NCBI GenBank assembly: GCA_023255615.1
Contig: JAHFLI010000021.1
Coordinates: forward strand, 1 to 11,221
Length of the DNA stretch: 11,221 nt
DNA from: Candidatus Woesearchaeota archaeon
GTDB lineage: Archaea; Nanobdellota; Nanobdellia; Woesearchaeales; JACQSR01
Direction: 5' to 3'
Below are positions 5,971-11,221 of this stretch, one piece after another; the first letter of the stretch is position 1; each line of letters begins with the position of its first letter. The translations under genes were made by a program, and so were the position numbers. The notes under the pieces were generated by a model. It was not told the origin of the DNA, ran no database searches, and saw only the letters and a program-made list of their open reading frames with translations.

Positions 5971-6579
5971 TTAGCCCTCTTGACCATACAGCGGAGGTGT
6001 AAATGGTTCTGCAACAGGTATAAACTGCCGAAGATCGAGATATTTCTTCACTTGACCCTGCACACGATACGCCGCCCGCCACAATTCTTTCTCTCGCTTA
6101 TCGAGCTCAGCAACCATAATACGCTCATTGTATAAGTGGACCATATGTTTCAAGAACCAATGATGATGCCATTTTCCTTGCCAATCTCCTTCTATCCACG
6201 GTCGAAAGAAAATTTCGATTTCGCCAAACTGTGCCTTAATCTTTTTTCCTTGATGAACAATTTCAGTATCCGCAGTATACACCATGTGAAAATCAATCTC
6301 AAGATGATTTAAGAAATAGCCAGAATATTTTCCTTCTGGTTTATTTACCAATCGCCACCATACCCACATTTCTTTCCCGCCTCGATGAATGCCCTTCTGA
6401 ATCATTTTTTCCATATACAATTTCTCAATCTCTTCATGATCTCCTTTGGTATCAACAAAACCCTCTTCAAGCAAATATTCATGAAGCATGACGTACAGAT
6501 TCTGAAGATGATAAATATCCTTATACTTCACTCGAAATTCAGGTATTGCGCGTACTTTTTCACCAACATACTCAGGCAT
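5971..6579 (-). CDS. Hypothetical Trp/His-rich protein
   Basis: Not recognised. The 202-aa product has no signal peptide, membrane helix or cysteine motif. It contains eight tryptophans, clustered as MWVWWRL (71-77) and PWIEGDWQGKWHHHWF (127-142), alternating beta-like stretches in the middle (about 84-127), and amphipathic helices at the N-terminus (25-62) and near 145-183. The tail is proline-rich (EPFTPPLYG). The beta-rich centre with conserved-looking aromatic residues suggests a soluble binding domain, but no function can be assigned. The ATG at 6579 lies 26.5 nt from a TATA element, supporting this start. It is transcribed divergently from the GTPase gene and followed directly by the tRNA promoter. 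Confidence 0.8.
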   Translation of the reverse strand: MPEYVGEKVRAIPEFRVKYKDIYHLQNLYVMLHEYLLEEGFVDTKGDHEEIEKLYMEKMIQKGIHRGGKEMWVWWRLVNKPEGKYSGYFLNHLEIDFHMVYTADTEIVHQGKKIKAQFGEIEIFFRPWIEGDWQGKWHHHWFLKHMVHLYNERIMVAELDKREKELWRAAYRVQGQVKKYLDLRQFIPVAEPFTPPLYGQEG

Positions 6580-6600
6580 ATCTTCTCAGTGTTTTTTTCA

Positions 6601-6610
6601 TTTAAAAAAG
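6601..6610 (-). promoter_or_regulatory. Putative TATA box of the Trp/His-rich protein gene
   Basis: CTTTTTTAAA on the minus strand, centred 26.5 nt before the ATG at 6579, consistent with a leaderless transcript. Confidence 0.5.
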
Positions 6611-6690
6611 TATCGCATATTGCGCCTTTCAACCAAAGAAGTTGAGATAATATTCGTGCTTGCACTCCGATTTCTTGAAGAAAAATCGAG

Positions 6691-6707
6691 ATATAAACCT
6701 TTTTATA
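6691..6707 (+). promoter_or_regulatory. Putative core promoter of the YchF-type GTPase gene
   Basis: Two overlapping A/T elements, ATATAAAC (6691-6698) and TTTTTATAC (about 6699-6707), lie 34 and 25 nt before the ATG at 6729. Either can act as TATA box; the second gives a leaderless mRNA. No Shine-Dalgarno sequence precedes the ATG. Confidence 0.5.
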
Positions 6708-6728
6708 CGAACAACCGATCCTCAAACT

Positions 6729-7925
6729 ATGATCATTGGACTGGTAGGAAAACCTTCTGCAGGAAAATCAACTTTCTTCAAAGCAACAACATTAGCTGAA
6801 GTGGACATTGCAAATTATCCTTTTACCACGATAGAAAAAAATGAAGGGGTTGGTTTTATCAAAGTAGAATGTGCAGAAAAAGAATTCAATGTAAAATGTA
6901 ATCCGCGATTTGGATTTTGTTTGAAGGGAATTCGTTTTGTTCCGGTCCAATTAATTGATGTCGCTGGTTTAGTGCCTGACGCACACAAAGGAAAAGGTCG
7001 TGGATTAGCGTTTCTCAACGATTTAAACCAAGCTGATGCGTTGATTCATGTAGTTGACATGTCAGGAAGTCTCAATGCGGAAGGAGAACCAGTTGATGCT
7101 AATTCGTATGATCCTGCGAATGATATTCGTTTCCTCGAGATTGAATTAGACCAATGGTATCTAGGTATTCTCAAAAAAGGTTGGGAGAAAATTGCACGCA
7201 AAGTGAGACAAGAAAAAGGATCAGTTGTTAAAGCATTAGCTGAGCAAATGGGTGGTGTCAAAGCAACTGAAAAAATGATTGAAGATATTGTGAACACACT
7301 AAAACTTTCCGAAGACTATATGACGTGGAACGAACATCATCTCCTCGCATTAGCAACCGAGCTCAGAAAAAAAACAAAGCCAATGATTATTGCGTGCAAC
7401 AAAATTGATTGCCCCGGTGCGGATAAAAATTTTGAAAGAATGCAGAAGGAATTTCCAAACCACATGCTTATTCCCTGCTCCGGTGTTGCCGAATTAGCAT
7501 TAAAAGAGGCTGCAAAAGAAGGACGCATCGAGTATATTCCCGGAGAATCAGAATTTACTATCCTTGACGAGTCTACGTTATCAGAGAAACAAAAAAAAGG
7601 TTTTCCATACATTAAAGAGCAGATTCTTAAAAAATATGGCTCAACAGGAGTTCAACAGGTTCTTGATAACGCGGTTTTCAAACTTCTTGGATGCATTGCC
7701 ATCTTCCCGGGTGGTGTCAACAAACTCGAAGACAAAGATGGCAATGTTCTTCCTGATTGTTTTATCCTTCCCAGAAATACGACTGCATTGGATTTTGCGT
7801 TCCATTTGCACACCGATTTGGGAAAGAATTTTGTCAAAGCCATCGACGTCAGAAAAAAACTTCCCCTCGGCAAAGATCAACCTCTGCATCATCGCGATGT
7901 GATTGAAATTAAGACCGCGAGATGA
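6729..7925 (+). CDS. ychF: YchF/Obg-family GTPase with C-terminal TGS domain
   Basis: Translation-associated GTPase of the archaeal YchF-like group (COG0012). The 398-aa product has G1 GKPSAGKST (7-15), the NYPFTTIEKN segment (29-38) that is the family's G2 region, G3 DVAGLVPDAHKGKGRG (77-92), G4 NKID (224-227) and a C-terminal TGS domain (about 320-396, ending HHRDVIEIKTAR). Bacterial YchF and eukaryotic OLA1 have altered G4 motifs and prefer ATP; here the NKxD motif is kept, so GTP is the likely nucleotide. The ATG at 6729 is chosen because residue 2 starts the first beta strand and the promoter lies just upstream; an in-frame extension to 6660 would cover the promoter. Function at the ribosome is inferred from the family. 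Confidence 0.93.
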   Translation: MIIGLVGKPSAGKSTFFKATTLAEVDIANYPFTTIEKNEGVGFIKVECAEKEFNVKCNPRFGFCLKGIRFVPVQLIDVAGLVPDAHKGKGRGLAFLNDLNQADALIHVVDMSGSLNAEGEPVDANSYDPANDIRFLEIELDQWYLGILKKGWEKIARKVRQEKGSVVKALAEQMGGVKATEKMIEDIVNTLKLSEDYMTWNEHHLLALATELRKKTKPMIIACNKIDCPGADKNFERMQKEFPNHMLIPCSGVAELALKEAAKEGRIEYIPGESEFTILDESTLSEKQKKGFPYIKEQILKKYGSTGVQQVLDNAVFKLLGCIAIFPGGVNKLEDKDGNVLPDCFILPRNTTALDFAFHLHTDLGKNFVKAIDVRKKLPLGKDQPLHHRDVIEIKTAR

Positions 7926-8023
7926 TTGGAGAATCATCGAGGCAGTGCAAATGAACATATTCTGATGGTCGATGAAGCAATCCTCCTTAAAGCATTTAAC
8001 GTTATCTTTAATCTCTGCAACGC

Positions 8024-9076
8024 CTAATTTTGACTGAGTTCGTCAAGTATGCTTCTGGTCTCAATTGCATATTCGTAAATAGCGTGAGTCATGCCACCAA
8101 TTGTTTTGATTGCATCTTCTTCTTTCATGTCCTTGGTCATAATGCAATAGAACAAACGCATTTGATGTGCATAGATAATTCCACAGCTGTGAAAATTTTT
8201 CTCGCCATTGACATATTTCTCCCCAAATTTCTGAGAAACGGTTACGTTATCGGGAAGTTGAGCAATTTTTTTGATGTCAAAGGTCGTATTTGTCAATATG
8301 CGTAAAATATATTCCGAATGTTCCGGCGTTAGAATTGTTGAAAGAAAAAGACTCGAAAACACATTATACATCGATTTCGGAGTTACTAAACCGTTTTCAG
8401 TTTCCTGTCCTGGTTTTGTATTATCCACACTATCATCGCTGTAATAATCAAAATAACTCAAGATTAATTGTGCATCTTTTTGATCAGCAAGTTTACTTAA
8501 AATCAGAAATGCAGTATTATCTGATTCCTTCAGCATGTGTTCAAGTAACACATGGACGGGCAACTCCTTCGCATTTATTTTGTACAATGTCCCAAATGTA
8601 TCTGTTCTTAGTTCATTTGGAATAGGAACGGGAGTATCTAACGTTAAGTCTCCATCTTCAATTTTTTTCATAATTAAGATAGCAACAGGAACTTTATTGA
8701 GTGAGGCAGGAGAATATCCCTTGCGCTCGTTGATACCGATAGAAGCACCATCACGCAAATTGACTAGATAGACGGAGACATTCAGATGCTCAGCAGTAAT
8801 ATACGACTCAAGCTCATTGCGTAGTGGTGCGTAATTTAAGATAAGAAAACTTTTTGGTGTAAGTAATCCTGCATACACACGACCAGACAAGAGACGAAGA
8901 GGTTGGTTGGGACTGGGAGTACTGGTATTCTGGCTCATTGAATGTAAGAGAAGAGCGCTCAAAACGATGATAACAAGAACAAGGCCTCCGATAATCCATT
9001 TGGTATTTCTCTCCATAAGGGACTTAGAAGGTGCAGGTTTTAAATTATTTAGTATATTCAGAGAAAGAGTTCCCAT
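8024..9076 (-). CDS. Membrane-anchored class A beta-lactamase-like serine hydrolase
   Basis: The 350-aa protein has a membrane anchor (about 27-45) after a short cytoplasmic N-terminus, then a Ser/Thr/Pro linker and a serine hydrolase domain outside the cell. Active-site motifs are SxxK (S125-LN-K128), SDN (185-187) and KFG (283-285) in the place of KTG. The segment LVTPKSM (230-236) matches the TTP..M helix start of class A enzymes. No clear omega-loop E166 with its ExxxN context is seen; the region 212-229 is short and different, so efficient beta-lactam hydrolysis is doubtful. A peptidase or esterase role at the cell surface is as likely. ATG 9076 is preferred from the promoter; the ATG at 9016 (MERNTKW) is possible. 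Confidence 0.88.
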   Translation of the reverse strand: MGTLSLNILNNLKPAPSKSLMERNTKWIIGGLVLVIIVLSALLLHSMSQNTSTPSPNQPLRLLSGRVYAGLLTPKSFLILNYAPLRNELESYITAEHLNVSVYLVNLRDGASIGINERKGYSPASLNKVPVAILIMKKIEDGDLTLDTPVPIPNELRTDTFGTLYKINAKELPVHVLLEHMLKESDNTAFLILSKLADQKDAQLILSYFDYYSDDSVDNTKPGQETENGLVTPKSMYNVFSSLFLSTILTPEHSEYILRILTNTTFDIKKIAQLPDNVTVSQKFGEKYVNGEKNFHSCGIIYAHQMRLFYCIMTKDMKEEDAIKTIGGMTHAIYEYAIETRSILDELSQN

Positions 9077-9093
9077 ATCAACAAATAAATAAC

Positions 9094-9101
9094 TATAAAA
9101 A
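9094..9101 (+). promoter_or_regulatory. Putative TATA box between the serine hydrolase and zinc-ribbon genes
   Basis: TATAAAAA is centred 26.5 nt before the zinc-ribbon ATG at 9124. Its complement TTTTTATA lies about 21 nt before the hydrolase ATG at 9076, so this 47-bp gap may hold overlapping divergent promoters. Confidence 0.5.
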
Positions 9102-9123
9102 GACCATTTTCAATAGAAGGAGT

Positions 9124-9249
9124 ATGTCAACTTGTCCACATTGTAACAGAGAATTGGAAATAACAACATTTACTGTTTCTGAAGAGATGAAGATGGAGAG
9201 TTTTTTCTGCGAGAAGTGTGGATTTCGGGCTTCTCGAAATACTGCGTGA
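9124..9249 (+). CDS. Small zinc-ribbon protein
   Basis: The 41-aa product begins MSTCPHC and has two CxxC knuckles (CPHC at residues 4-7, CEKC at 29-32) separated by a 21-residue beta-like loop, the pattern of a zinc ribbon. Function is not known. The start is set by a TATA element 26.5 nt upstream; GAAGGAG directly before the ATG could also help ribosome binding, although its spacing is very short. An in-frame extension to 9031 would run into the divergent gene and the promoter. It converges with the Lrp-like gene at 9286. Confidence 0.7.
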   Translation: MSTCPHCNRELEITTFTVSEEMKMESFFCEKCGFRASRNTA

Positions 9250-9285
9250 TGTCGAGATCCGGCTCCATATCGAGTTCATATCCCA

Positions 9286-9744
9286 TTACGTTAACCCCAG
9301 TGCGCTTGGATTTTCCATAAATGTTTCTCGTTTAATATCTTCGATGAGAAAATAAATTTTTTTGTCTCGAATCGAGAACTTTTCTTCAAGATATTCAGTA
9401 AAGTCCTCCATCTCTTTTAGGGTCCGAAATAGGCATTCAATATGATAATCATAGCCGTTGTTTATCTTAAACGCGGAATTTACCGCATTATGTTTCAATA
9501 AAAACTCGCATAATAATGGGCGTTTGTCTTTTGGCACTTTGAGAAGCATATTCGCGCGCGTCGAGAATCCAAGATCAGAAAAGTCAACAAGCGTAACATG
9601 CTTAGTGATAATGCTCTGGTGAAAATGTTTTAATTTATCATAAATGGTTGAGATAGGGATGCCTGTTTTTTTGCTCATATGGGTTAACGATTCTCGCGCA
9701 TTCTTTCGCAACTCTGCTAACAGTAAAATATCTTTTTTTTCCAT
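9286..9744 (-). CDS. Lrp/AsnC-like transcriptional regulator
   Basis: The 152-aa product starts MEKKDILLLAELRKNARESL and has an AsnC-type winged helix (about 5-45, recognition helix near IPISTIYDKLKHF) and a C-terminal alpha/beta domain like the RAM ligand-binding domain (about 60-140, with GYDYHIECLFRTLKEMEDF at 97-115). It is likely a dimeric DNA-binding regulator; the effector is unknown. The frame extends to 9867, but that would overlap the upstream ribbon-helix-helix gene by 74 bases, while the ATG at 9744 has a TATA element 26 nt upstream and starts exactly at the HTH. It is one of three regulators clustered here and may belong to the regulon of the operator-like sites, since a weak match overlaps its promoter. 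Confidence 0.85.
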   Translation of the reverse strand: MEKKDILLLAELRKNARESLTHMSKKTGIPISTIYDKLKHFHQSIITKHVTLVDFSDLGFSTRANMLLKVPKDKRPLLCEFLLKHNAVNSAFKINNGYDYHIECLFRTLKEMEDFTEYLEEKFSIRDKKIYFLIEDIKRETFMENPSALGLT

Positions 9745-9765
9745 GGAGATGATAATGAGTGGGTA

Positions 9766-9774
9766 CTTAAAAAC
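9766..9774 (-). promoter_or_regulatory. Putative TATA box of the Lrp-like gene, overlapped by GTAC elements
   Basis: GTTTTTAAG on the minus strand is centred 26 nt before the ATG at 9744. It is flanked by GTAC on both sides (9763-9766 and 9778-9781); the right-hand one is part of a 9/12 match to the GWACAWWTGTWC element seen at 10054 and 10256, so regulator binding could block this promoter. Confidence 0.45.
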
Positions 9775-9793
9775 TTTGTACGCCATTTGTCCG

Positions 9794-10018
9794 TCATATA
9801 TAGTCAAATAATGATCTATTTTTTTCCTCTCTTCTTTTCTGATCCATAAATTTTTCATATAATGCATTGAATTTTTCCGTAAAGAGAAAATCGTGTTCTA
9901 ATGCCAAACTCCTTAGATAGGAAGAAATTGTTTTGTAGCCGCGAGCAGAGCTATTATGCTTCAAGCGCAGATACTGGTCCTGCGACACTCGAAAATGAAT
10001 GCGTCGTGCCTTTGCCAT
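9794..10018 (-). CDS. Ribbon-helix-helix DNA-binding protein
   Basis: The 74-aa product has a short beta strand (RRIHFRVS, residues 5-12), a first helix (about 13-25) and a second helix (ISSYLRSLALEHD, 31-43), which is the ribbon-helix-helix fold of small dimeric regulators such as CopG/Arc-like proteins. A charged C-terminal helix (50-68) follows and could extend the dimer or bind a partner. No toxin gene is recognised next to it, so an antitoxin role is not claimed. The ATG at 10018 is immediately preceded by operator-like elements at 10020-10031 and 10054-10065, suggesting autoregulation or control by the divergent Lrp-type protein. A clear TATA box is not seen; a weak A/T stretch lies near 10043. 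Confidence 0.8.
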   Translation of the reverse strand: MAKARRIHFRVSQDQYLRLKHNSSARGYKTISSYLRSLALEHDFLFTEKFNALYEKFMDQKRREEKNRSLFDYI

Positions 10019-10019
10019 G

Positions 10020-10031
10020 GAACATTTGATT
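10020..10031 (+). promoter_or_regulatory. Operator-like element, 10 of 12 match to GWACAWWTGTWC
   Basis: GAACATTTGATT lies 2-13 nt upstream of the ribbon-helix-helix ATG, over the expected transcription start. It forms a perfect 9-bp inverted repeat (GAACATTTG/CAAATGTTC) with the element at 10054-10065. Confidence 0.45.
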
Positions 10032-10053
10032 GTTTTTTCTTAATTCTTGAGCA

Positions 10054-10065
10054 GTACAAATGTTC
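10054..10065 (-). promoter_or_regulatory. Operator-like element, perfect GWACAWWTGTWC
   Basis: On the minus strand it reads GAACATTTGTAC, identical over 12 bases to 10256-10267 on the plus strand. The sequence is a degenerate palindrome, as expected for a site bound by a dimer. It sits 36-47 nt upstream of the ribbon-helix-helix ATG, around its core promoter. Confidence 0.55.
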
Positions 10066-10143
10066 GACCCGAAGGAATTCCGGAGCAAGGCCAAAGAGTA
10101 TTCGTTCCCTGCGTACTTTTTCCGTCGGTAAGGCACTACAAGC
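10066..10143. other. GC-rich island in the regulator intergenic region
   Basis: By hand count about 53% G+C (41 of 78 bases), between A/T-rich flanks near 20-25%. No tRNA, C/D-box or other known RNA was recognised and no convincing protein is encoded, although a frame starting with TTG at 10160 (minus) and another on the plus strand cross it. A palindromic TATA-like sequence (AGTATATACT, about 10168-10177) lies about 25-35 bases away on the minus-strand upstream side. Possible readings are a small structured RNA or a decayed gene fragment. Confidence 0.35.
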
Positions 10144-10255
10144 AATATATCACTACTCAATAATAGTATATACTAATTCGTTCAGCTATAAAAAGGTTAT
10201 TATTCAATAAATATTCAAAAAAGTACAAAAATTAAGCAATTTTACTAATATTATA

Positions 10256-10267
10256 GAACATTTGTAC
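10256..10267 (+). promoter_or_regulatory. Operator-like element, perfect GWACAWWTGTWC
   Basis: GAACATTTGTAC, an exact 12-base copy of the 10054-10065 element in opposite orientation. It lies about 94-105 nt upstream of the Lrp-type gene at 10361. A weaker relative (GTACAAAAATTA, 9 of 12) is at 10233-10244 and a TGTAC half-site at 10309-10313. Confidence 0.55.
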
Positions 10268-10330
10268 CCCTTTTGAGAACTAATTAATTTTCACAAAAAA
10301 ATGAATAATGTACAGATTTTAGGCAAATTC

Positions 10331-10340
10331 TTATAAATAA
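10331..10340 (+). promoter_or_regulatory. Putative TATA box of the Lrp/AsnC gene at 10361
   Basis: TTATAAATAA, centred 25.5 nt before the ATG at 10361, with no Shine-Dalgarno sequence in between; leaderless transcription is likely. Confidence 0.6.
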
Positions 10341-10342
10341 CG

Positions 10343-10354
10343 GAACATCTATTC
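10343..10354 (+). promoter_or_regulatory. Operator-like element, 10 of 12 match to GWACAWWTGTWC
   Basis: GAACATCTATTC lies between the TATA box and the ATG of the Lrp-type gene, mirroring the position of the 10020-10031 element before the divergent gene. Binding here would block transcription initiation. Confidence 0.4.
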
Positions 10355-10360
10355 TTTCCA

Positions 10361-10846
10361 ATGGATAAAACAGACGTTAAAATCCTCAACGCACTCAAAG
10401 AAAACTCCAAACAATCAGTTCGTGATATATCCAAATCGATCAAGATTCCCCCTACGACGATTCATTCTCGTATCAACAAGCTCAAGAAAGAAGGCATTAT
10501 CAAACGGTTTACGATTGAGATTGACAATGAAAAAATTGGCTTAAAAACATCCGCCTATATTCTTGTTGCATTGGATTCTCGATATTTCCAGAAAACAAAA
10601 CAACCTGAATCATATGCCTCAGAAGAATTGATGAAGAATTCTTCTGTTGAGGAAGCAGCAAATGTGACGGGAAGCCGCGATTTAGTCGCTAAAGTGCGTG
10701 TTCGTGACATGAAAGATATGGATAAATTTATTATGTCTCTTCGGGGCAAAGAAATGATTTTGCGCACCGAAACGATGATGATATTGCATGAAGGAAAAGA
10801 TGAGAAGAAAGGATTAGATGAAGGGATAGTGCAAGACAAAGATTAA
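10361..10846 (+). CDS. Lrp/AsnC family transcriptional regulator
   Basis: The 161-aa product is a canonical Lrp/AsnC protein: N-terminal winged helix (MDKTDVKILNALKENSKQSV, with recognition helix IPPTTIHSRINKLKKEG at about 29-45) and a RAM domain (about 64-143) with the GSRDLVAKVRVRDMKDMDKF segment that forms the dimer and ligand-pocket region. The Lys/Glu/Asp-rich tail (145-161) is extra. It probably controls itself and neighbours in response to a small ligand such as an amino acid, but the ligand cannot be read from sequence. The ATG is fixed by the TATA box 25.5 nt upstream. Operator-like elements lie between TATA and ATG and further upstream. The gene converges with the membrane-protein gene, overlapping by four bases. 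Confidence 0.93.
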   Translation: MDKTDVKILNALKENSKQSVRDISKSIKIPPTTIHSRINKLKKEGIIKRFTIEIDNEKIGLKTSAYILVALDSRYFQKTKQPESYASEELMKNSSVEEAANVTGSRDLVAKVRVRDMKDMDKFIMSLRGKEMILRTETMMILHEGKDEKKGLDEGIVQDKD

Positions 10847-11106
10847 GAGATGGTGCTAATTTCTCTGAGAATCCTTCGCATCCTATTACTAAAGTACAAT
10901 TGGTAGAGAATCCCAATGGAGAAAAACAGCACAGTGGAAAATAAGAGGAAAGAGAATTGAATAAAAGAAAGAGTAAATCCAGTCGTTAAAAGTCCAACAA
11001 GTATTCCGACGAGAAAGGTACACTCGATGAGAAAAAGGGCTATCATCATCTGAAGATAGGTTTGATACTTCAGATCCAAGATGTTCTTCCTAGTATCCAT
11101 CGTCAT
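10843..11106 (-). CDS. Small two-pass membrane protein
   Basis: Not recognised. The 87-aa product has a polar N-terminus (MTMDTRKNILDLKYQTY), two strongly hydrophobic segments (about 20-40 and 46-68) joined by a short turn, and a basic C-terminal tail (NRMRRILREI). The ATG at 11106 lies inside the end of the upstream membrane-protein frame (17-base overlap); an ATG at 11100 two codons later is also possible. The overlap suggests that the two membrane proteins are made together and may interact. Its stop overlaps the convergent Lrp-type gene by four bases. Confidence 0.7.
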   Translation of the reverse strand: MTMDTRKNILDLKYQTYLQMMIALFLIECTFLVGILVGLLTTGFTLSFIQFSFLLFSTVLFFSIGILYQLYFSNRMRRILREISTIS

Positions 11107-11221
11107 AACCGAACGCTAGTGCAATAAGGACGATACCGAGAATCACCAAAAAAGCTGAAAAGGAGGCAAGTCCATAATTCTCCTTAATAAGGAAAGGAAG
11201 TAACGAGAAAATACCAAAAAC
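11090..11221 (-). CDS. Membrane protein, C-terminal part only (start outside window)
   Basis: A frame on the minus strand is open from the right edge to a TAG at 11090-11092. The 43 visible residues (from VFGIFSLLPFLIKENYG to the end AFGYDDGY) form two hydrophobic stretches, about 1-11 and 21-37, separated by a short polar turn, as in a multi-pass membrane protein. Because the N-terminus is missing, the family cannot be told. It overlaps the start of the next membrane-protein gene, which indicates an operon. Confidence 0.55.
   Translation of the reverse strand, partial: VFGIFSLLPFLIKENYGLASFSAFLVILGIVLIALAFGYDDGY

Noticed and set aside
9745..9867. Longer start of the Lrp-like gene
   Set aside because: It would overlap the ribbon-helix-helix gene and its own promoter, and would precede the HTH with an unrelated basic segment.
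9794..10018. Toxin-antitoxin pair built on the RHH protein
   Set aside because: No toxin-like frame lies next to it; both neighbours are Lrp/AsnC-type regulators.
9954..10210. Frames on both strands crossing the GC-rich island and the RHH gene
   Set aside because: No recognisable domain, no good promoter spacing, and they overlap the RHH gene out of frame or on the other strand; noted only as a possible remnant.
1..11221. CRISPR arrays, insertion sequences, prophage or integrase genes
   Set aside because: No regularly spaced repeats, terminal inverted repeats, transposase or integrase motifs were seen on either strand.

Overview
The window looks like part of a chromosome from a small-genome archaeon, most likely a DPANN lineage of the Woesearchaeota/Pacearchaeota type. 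The domain is well supported: archaeal-type glycyl-tRNA synthetase, archaeal cytidylate kinase, DUF655 (COG1491), archaeal TruD, a YchF-family GTPase with a TGS domain, a tRNA gene with an intron at 37/38, and A/T-rich TATA boxes about 26 nt before many start codons with no Shine-Dalgarno sequence. The DPANN placement is an inference from short proteins, tight packing and several unrecognised small proteins. No mobile element, CRISPR array or rRNA was seen.

Layout. 1-1240 (minus): cmk then glyS; glyS runs off the left edge. 1391-3525 (plus): a compact operon of a coiled-coil protein, the RNA-binding DUF655 protein, an S2P/M50 membrane protease and a 45-aa zinc ribbon, with the last three nearly or actually overlapping. 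A 45-aa single-pass membrane protein (3503-3640, minus) lies tail-to-tail with the ribbon and shares a palindromic TATA box with truD (3689-4663, plus). adk and a helical protein of unknown function (4655-5751, minus) overlap by TTGA, and adk begins with TTG. Next come an intron-containing tRNA-Thr(UGU) (5816-5935, minus) with an unusual elbow, and a Trp/His-rich protein of unknown function (5971-6579, minus) that diverges from a YchF-type GTPase (6729-7925, plus).

7926-10018: a membrane-anchored class A beta-lactamase-like serine hydrolase (8024-9076, minus), a 41-aa zinc ribbon diverging from it (9124-9249, plus), an Lrp/AsnC-like regulator (9286-9744, minus) and a ribbon-helix-helix protein (9794-10018, minus). 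A 342-bp intergenic region follows with repeated operator-like sites (consensus GWACAWWTGTWC) and a GC-rich island, then a second Lrp/AsnC regulator (10361-10846, plus). Two overlapping small membrane proteins (minus) close the right edge.

The left two thirds is mostly translation and nucleotide housekeeping: aminoacylation, NMP kinases, tRNA pseudouridylation, a tRNA and a ribosome-associated GTPase. The right third is accessory in character, with three DNA-binding regulators in 1.6 kb, envelope proteins and small zinc ribbons. The most interesting signals are the shared operator family with its GC-rich island, the tRNA-Thr with C19 and G55, and very small genes easily missed by gene callers.
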